Source: Hofstenia miamia
Lineage: Eukaryota; Xenacoelomorpha; Acoela
Assembly (NCBI GenBank): GCA_004352715.1
Contig: SCFE01000011.1
Coordinates: forward strand, 1,306,827-1,370,826
Reading direction: 5' to 3'
Length of the DNA stretch: 64,000 nucleotides
Position numbers and translations under genes: made by a program. Numbering within the stretch: the stretch's first letter is position 1; the number at the start of each line of letters is the position of its first letter. The notes below the pieces were generated by a model. The model was not told the DNA's origin. It ran no database searches and worked only from the letters and a program-made list of their open reading frames with translations. Positions 58,190 to 64,000 of this stretch are shown piece by piece.

Positions 58190-58700
58190 ATAGTAGTTAA
58201 TAAAATCAAACAATAAAAGCCATACGCAAATAATACAAATATTGTTGTTGAGCCAATTTGAGGAATTCAAATTTTGCCATTCCTCTAGGACGTCGAACAT
58301 ATTTTCGGGATTTAGACACTATCTGGAAATTACACTCATCTGTATATATGATCTTTTTCCAATCCTGGACATTCCAATCATTTCTATCTTTGCACCATGC
58401 TAATCTCTTGACTCTTTGTTCTTACTAAGTGATGGTTTTTTGGTTGCTACCCTCCCAAACAGACTATTGTGCCGCAAAACTCGTTTAACAGTCTTAGAGA
58501 TAGAGCAACTAGTTTTATACTTCTTCAGAATCTTAAAAACGAGAGTCAAAGCAATATTCTGCTGAGAGGAGCCAGAAGTAATAGGATCAATCACATTTGA
58601 CGTTTGAATAAATGAAATTCGAGGCATAGTAAGGCTGTTGCAGCTGTGAAGAGATACTGAGATTATACGATACTGAGGCACTGATAAACGCTGTCAACTT
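58190..58700 (-). pseudogene. Tc1-like transposase fragment, N-terminal and middle part
   Basis: On the minus strand ORF 58681-58400 contains KTVKRVLRHNSLFGRVATKK, then PSLS, and shifts frame into RLAWCKDRNDWNVQDWKKII, then YTDECNFQIVSKSRKYVRRP. The first catalytic Asp is in YTDEC. The C-terminal half is missing beyond about 58190. TAAAATTATTACTTTCTTTT occurs at about 58709 and again at about 58907, perhaps tied to its upstream terminus. Confidence 0.75.
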
Positions 58701-60172
58701 GAATGATTTAAAATTATTACTTTCTTTTGAGCCAATGAAAATCAATTACGTACTTCTTAATTTATTCAATTGGAGTGCTATACAAGATTATGAAGTAAAC
58801 TAATATATGAAAATATAGGTTGACCTTCAACAAGTAATTTTGCACACTAAACATGTAAGAATATATATTTGTATAGTCTGATAATACGCCATATAAAAAG
58901 TATCTAAAATTATTACTTTCTTTTGGACGTGTCTGTATTTGACATTTATACTTTCACATTCCACGTTATAATTTCTTCTGCAACAAAAATTGTACCATTT
59001 GCATAGAAGCTGAAACAATGTCAAACACGAAAAAGAAAATCTACTTAAATTTAGTAAATGCGCCAACCCGCGTCTTATCAGGCCCGCCCGTACCTCATCA
59101 AGCCTGTGGGCCTCGGACCGCCCGAGGGCTAACCCGCAAAACACTAGGCATAAATAGTTAAACATTTTATGTATCTTTTTTAATAGAAAATATGAAGTAT
59201 GATTTTCATATCAATTTCAGCACCTAAATATGTAACACTATCAGTTAGGTTTCTAATATGTTGCACATCGTGCGATGTTTGTTTTAAGGAAAAATTTGTT
59301 TCTACATAGAAATACAAATTAGCAGAAGTTTATTTCTTAAAATAAACTGAATAATTAAGCCTAAAATATCACATTGCTGGTTAGCTTTATATACTTTATT
59401 ACTAGCCTAAAGAATAATATTGAAATTTACCAGAATTCAGAATGGAACTCACTAGCTATTTATTATGAAATCATGTAAATATTAACGTAATCAATAAATT
59501 CAAAGTTCATTTTTAATTTGAAATTCAAAACAAATAGTTATTTATCAAAAATTTTTTAGAATGTCTGCCAGTGAGTACATCTATAGTGAAGCTGGAGCAA
59601 GTGAATATGTAAGCATTTTGGAATTTATTATGGAGTAAATAAGCACACAGCAATAAAAGATATTGAAAAGGTCCATGTTGCCCCTAACTGTGAATTAATA
59701 AAATAATTTCATATTTATAGTATATCCAATGCAAGACATACAAGATCAAATGGAAGTGCACACTATAGCTTAATAAACTGAAAATATAATTATAGGTATA
59801 TAATATCTGGAGACATGAACTTTTCTATGCACTAACACAGCATGTTCTAGCATGAATTTGAAGCATCTACGTAAGCAACATTCACATTTTCTTATATTAA
59901 AACTTATTTATTTTATTAAATATGGGCATAGCAATAAATATGTAACACAAAATAAGTCAAATTTAATAATGAATCACTGAATATACAGTAGCAGTGTGGA
60001 AATTATATGATCTTAACCACCTGAATCATTAATTGGATCAAAAATATGGATGAATGCTCCAGGTGATTATAATAAGTTGCTAGAAGCAATCGGAGCAGAG
60101 CCCAAATTCTATTTTTTCACAGACTTCAGCAAAGTACAGTCTTCGTTGATGTTGACAACCTTGACTAATTAA
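58701..60172. other. Non-coding DNA, nothing firm
   Basis: AT-rich. A GC-richer patch at about 59062-59145 with CCCGCCCG/CCGCCCGAGGG looks like an eroded repeat. No coding. Confidence 0.4.
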
Positions 60173-60943
60173 CCCTATTCCAGTTGGGCTTTTTTATGTA
60201 TGTTAAACAGTTGGGGGGCAAATTTGCCCCCCCCCTGTCTAGAATGCTCATTTCTTAACAAAATTCGAATAACTTTGTAGGGTTGTAGTATGACATGTTA
60301 CCATCAAGAGAAAAAGCTACCATCGTTTTTGGTGACGTGGTCAGGCGATGACGTCATCATTTTATGTTGACATAGCTGATTTTAGCATTTTTGCAACAAA
60401 AATTGCATAAAAAGCATCTTATACATATTTTTTTGATGTATATTGGATACTTATAACATAATTAGTTTCCAAACATCATTTGGTTAAAATTTGAACAAAA
60501 TTTGAGCATTATTTATTGCAAAAATTGAAAATATGACGTCATCACAGGTCGTAAAATAGACTTTTTTCCACATTTTTTATTTTTTGAACCACAAATTGAT
60601 ACAAAAACAAAAAGGAAAGTTTTTTTCATTGATTTGTGTTACCTTAGACATAATACATCGGAAAACTTACATCTCAAATCTTATAGAGACAAAAATATTG
60701 TGCTATAGCCTCAAAAAACTAAGTATTTTACTGTTTTTTAACCGAAATTTTGCCAATAGACCTCTGGAAAATGCTTACAGAGGAAAAAGTACAGGTCCTT
60801 TTGACTCAAAATTTTCAGGGATTGGTTATAAATAAATTTTATTCACTGAGTCGAAAAATTTAGTTGTGTAATAGTGTCTAAAAAAGTTATAAAAAATCTC
60901 TGACAGGGGGGGGGGCAAAATTGCCCCCCCAACTGGAATAGGG
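60173..60943. mobile_element. piggyBac-like MITE with TTAA target duplication
   Basis: 771 bp flanked by TTAA (60169-60172 and 60944-60947). Ends are perfect inverted repeats CCCTATTCCAGTTGGG. Both ends also have a subterminal CAGTTGGGGGGCAAATTTGC-type G/C hairpin followed by CTGTC. TTAA targeting and CCC termini are the hallmark of piggyBac transposases. No transposase inside, so it must move, if at all, by a partner in trans. Confidence 0.85.
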
Positions 60944-60947
60944 TTAA

Positions 60948-61435
60948 TAGGCAGAAGTAGTATTTCTTGAATGTCACACATTTCTAATATACAATTGCTT
61001 TTTATACTAATAACATTTCATTTTGCATTGTTCCAGAAGTTGTAGTTCATCTAGCAATGACTAACCCAAAATTTCTCTCTACAAAAAGTATATAAATATA
61101 AAGCTGTGTATGCATTTTCTACACATAGTATTAAGCACACAAGTGCCAATTTTTTAACAATTCGGACAGATGTTCTTAAGGCAAACATTGCAAAGCGCTA
61201 GTATGAATAGAACTTTTTGTATTTCTGGAAATAAGTTTTCACAAATCACCTCAGAAAATTTCTTTGCAGGAGTCTAAATATTTCATCACGTAGTATTAAA
61301 AAATGCATCATTGATAATCCATATGCAGGTACTAGGTTGACAATTCAATTCCGTTTTTCATTTTTCATTTTGATCATTTCGGTAGATTAGATGAAAATTG
61401 ATATTGAAAAACGGATATGGCCATTTTCATTTTCG
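60948..61435. other. Non-coding DNA, nothing recognised
   Basis: From about 61350 TTTCATTTTTCATTTT-like sequence begins, leading into the foldback element. Confidence 0.4.
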
Positions 61436-61919
61436 CTTTTAAAGTTTCATTTTGCCAATTTCCATTTTTAAAATTTTTCAAAAGAAAAACAAAAATTGAA
61501 AAATGAAACTTGAAAGACGAAAATGAAAAATGAAAAACGAAAACGAAAAATGAAACATTTCAATTCCGTTTTCCGTTTTTTGATTTTAGTTTTGGTTGTT
61601 ATCATTCATATTTAATTGCTATGTTGTTGTTTTTGAACTACTACAGCTTCTCTCAATAATACAAAGGATGGTTGTCTACCTAATATGGACATCAATTTCT
61701 TCCAATTGCATTTGCGGTTATTGTTTATTGATTAAACAACCAATGGGATAGCAATTACATAAGAATGATGACAAGCAAAATGAAATCAAAAAACGAAAAA
61801 CGGAATTGAAATGTTTCATTTTTCGTTTTTCATTTTTCGTTTTCATTTTTCATTTTTCAATTTTTTTTTGGTTTTGAAAAATTTTAAAAATGGAAATTGG
61901 CAAAATGAAATTTGAAAAG
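61436..61919. mobile_element. Foldback-type element with arms of about 150 bp
   Basis: Left arm about 61436-61590, right arm about 61774-61919 in inverted orientation. Both run from AAGTTTCATTTTGCCAATTT (or its close variant) through purine-rich GAAAAATGAAA repeats to ACATTTCAATTCCGTTTT. The spacer of about 185 bp is ordinary sequence. No ORF. The strand asymmetry is extreme: one arm is almost all A/G, the other almost all T/C. Confidence 0.8.
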
Positions 61920-62688
61920 TTATACAATATTTCATTATTTATTAATTTATTGCATGGATGAAGTATTTGGGCTTTTAACTATGTTAAACAAGAATAAATG
62001 GATTCTTATGTATCTTCACAAATGTATTAATATCATATATTTAGAAGTGATATTGCTGAGAGCAGAACAAGTTTGGATAAGTATGAAGAAACGAAACAAA
62101 GTGTAAGCATTCAACGTTTAACATAATTTGCGGCGAATTCTGATTTATCTTTAGATACTATTTCAATTGAATTGTCTATGTTTTTTAAGTTCTATTGAAT
62201 GGATAAAGCAAGATAAAGCAATCATTTGTGTCAAATGATTAGAGATCAGTTCACAGCCCATGTTAACTTTAAGAAATTACAAAAAATTCTAAAAATCCAC
62301 TACATAGCATCTGCATAAATTCCGAGCTCGCAATTAGTTGCAAAATCAGAGCTAAAGGAACTTGTAAAAGCAATAAGGAACTATCAACTTTAAACAGCCT
62401 AGCGTCCGTTTTAAAGGACAAACCGTTTTCCCACATTTACAAAGAATATTCTCAAAACCGGCCAAGAAGGAATCCATTAAATTTTGGTGCTGATCCGGTG
62501 GACACAAACAGCATGGCGGATGTCTGCGCTCTCCGAGTGCTTTTCTAGTTTTTCTATTGAGTAATATAGGATAAAATTAAGGACATCAAAAAACATGATA
62601 TGAAAAATATTTTCGCTACACTTGCAGTATTGCAAATTGACTTTTAGACCTTGTGGCTAAATTTGTGAAATCTAGGAGATTATGTGTA
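61920..62688. other. Non-coding DNA, nothing recognised
   Basis: Small ORFs without motif. Confidence 0.4.
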
Positions 62689-63218
62689 CAGGTGCGTGTA
62701 ATAAGTTTTGGCGGATTTTATAAAACAAGTATTTTAAAATTTGCTAATAAAGCAATTTATTTGAATAAAAAGTCTGTTATAATTTTCCTTTAAACGCTCA
62801 AAGAAATCTCCATTGTTTCTATGCATCTTCTCCAACAGTCTGGCAGTTTCTGTATACCATCATTGAAGAATTTACATGGTTTTGAGGCAAAGAAATCATT
62901 GAAAACTTGCATGATTTGCTGCTCGTTTTCAAGTATTTTACCTTCCAGTTTGTTCTTTAAATGAGAAATTAAGTAAAAGTCAAAAGGTGCAAGATCTGGT
63001 GAACATGGCGAGTGTGGTAAAACGTTGAAGCCAATAAGTTCCTGTAACTTCTGAGTCGTTTCCAATGCTGTATGAATTCTTGCGTTGTTATGTAAATAAT
63101 GAATATTGTGTGCCAATAAAAGTGAGGGATTCTTTTGAATTACTAAATTCCTGGAATTGTTGCTAAAATCTGAAATCCAAAATAATGAAAATCCGCCAAA
63201 ATTTAGTACACGCACCTG
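62689..63218 (-). mobile_element. Internally deleted mariner with intact ends
   Basis: 530 bp between TA dinucleotides. 31-bp inverted ends (starting CAGGTGCGTGTA) at 62689-62719 and 63188-63218 differ at two positions. Inside, a minus-strand ORF retains only the C-terminal part of a mariner transposase: HYLHNNARIHTALETTQKLQ, then PHSPCSPDLAPFDFYLISHL, then CWRRCIETM. The Asp normally in LHDNARPH is Asn here, so even the retained half is catalytically dead. Full mariners are about 1.3 kb, so some 0.75 kb was lost from the transposase 5' part. Confidence 0.9.
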
Positions 63219-63432
63219 TATATTTTTATTAAAATTTTCAATTTAGAGACTCAACAACAAAGATTCTGAAAATCGTACTGAATCAACAAGCAGCTTAAGA
63301 AAATAAGTATGATTTCTCCTTTGTATTTATTTTTAATATAATCCAAATCAAAATGATTAACTCGGCTGCACATTTTTTTTAATTCAGAAATTTATTAAAA
63401 TTGAATGCAACCAAGTTGATAAGCCAAAGGTC
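63219..63432. other. Non-coding spacer
   Basis: Ends with the left target duplication CAAAGGTC (63425-63432) of the next element. Confidence 0.5.
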
Positions 63433-63808
63433 TAGGGATGTGGCGGAATCCGTTATCCGGTAAAATCAGCAATTTCACAACCGGATCCGGATATACGGTA
63501 TAATTTAACTTTTTTACCGGATAACATATTCTGAGATAAAACCTGATTTAGATATGGAATTTTCGAGGAAAAAGCTATATTTTTCCATGATATGGAAGTT
63601 GTCATGGAACAAAAGAAGTTGTTTTACTGATATCTCAGGACGTATTTTATTCAATATTTATATATTTTCATTTGAAAGAGTCAGATATTATTTGAGAAAT
63701 AAGGTTGTTCTTCATTAATCAATAATTGAACAATATATTATCCGGTATCCGGAAGTCGAATTATCCGGTATCCGGTATATCGAATTCACTATCCGGGTCC
63801 CATCCCTA
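63433..63808. mobile_element. hAT-type MITE with ATCCGG repeats and perfect 8-bp duplication
   Basis: 376 bp starting TAGGGATGTGGCGGAATCCG and ending TCCGGGTCCCATCCCTA. CAAAGGTC flanks both sides (63425-63432 and 63809-63816). TATCCGGTATCCGG-type repeats lie near both ends. TAGGGATG ends and 8-bp duplication are typical of hAT. No coding. Confidence 0.92.
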
Positions 63809-64000
63809 CAAAGGTCCTTTTTGTAGAATGATTATGTCCAATTAAATATGCAATCACTGGGATAAACTAATCAATGAGGCTTATAAGATTTGTTATCCAG
63901 CCTAATCCTAATATAAAACACTACCCAAGATCAGTGATATGGATAGGCCTATGTCTGGTACCGACTATATATTTAAACAAGAACTTCTTTATTCTAGTTA
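63809..64000. other. Window end, nothing recognised
   Basis: AT-rich single-copy-looking DNA after the target duplication. Confidence 0.4.

Noticed and set aside
60584-60835. 83-codon ORF inside the TTAA-flanked element
   Set aside because: No transposase or other motif; the element is bounded by clean ends and looks non-autonomous.

Overview
This is an AT-rich, intron-rich, repeat-laden stretch of animal nuclear DNA. The evidence is spliced exons with GT/AG borders, a secreted cholinesterase-like gene family, Tc1/mariner, hAT, piggyBac-like and Penelope-like elements, long (TA)n tracts and scaffold gaps of N. Nothing bacterial was seen: no operons, CRISPR arrays or bacterial IS. An invertebrate is most likely. 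An arthropod, perhaps an arachnid, would fit the duplicated cholinesterases and AT-richness, but that is a weak inference.

Host genes. (1) Two tandem + strand cholinesterase-like genes (COesterase, alpha/beta-hydrolase fold). Gene A is represented only by its late exon at 1863-2343. Gene B has four exons, at 21881-22168, 28869-29183, 31747-32197 and 33780-34260, whose phases all match. They give about 511 residues with a signal peptide, an oxyanion-hole motif, the choline-site Trp and a complete Ser-Glu-His triad. Its C-terminal exon was not found. The matching late exons of A and B are both 481 nt and the introns before them are also related, so this is a local tandem duplication. A 27-nt relic of exon 2 with a nonsense codon lies in intron 2. 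(2) A minus-strand gene of unknown function lies between A and B. Exon candidates are 19353-19232, 14578-14385, 13295-12758 and 11284-11241, with one apparent frameshift and one phase mismatch. (3) Two possible exons of an unidentified gene at 46747-47058 and 48224-48371 run up to a 1-kb gap. A promoter-like stretch with a CRE palindrome and two CCAAT boxes follows that gap.

Mobile DNA fills most of the rest. Well-bounded elements are hAT-type with 8-bp target duplications (9300-10670, 15856-16090, 16368-16707, 18962-19187, 23711-23937, 26851-27225, 27784-28206, 63433-63808), a TTAA-flanked piggyBac-like MITE (60173-60943), an internally deleted mariner (62689-63218), Tc1-like remnants (24884-26149, 54799-56909, 58190-58700), a Penelope-like GIY-YIG fragment (7262-7536), a foldback element (61436-61919) and a LINE ORF running off the left edge. 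A homogeneous 60-bp satellite of about 32 copies (16957-18873) sits in an intron of the minus-strand gene and creates a spurious 707-codon ORF.

I found no clear new multi-gene system. The most unusual items are the repeat family bordered by (TA)n, the near-perfect GC-rich hairpin between two (TA)n tracts, the long-armed foldback element, the dimeric 268-bp repeat present in opposite orientations about 17 kb apart, and the exon relic inside the cholinesterase locus. Several direct duplications touch N runs and may be assembly artefacts.
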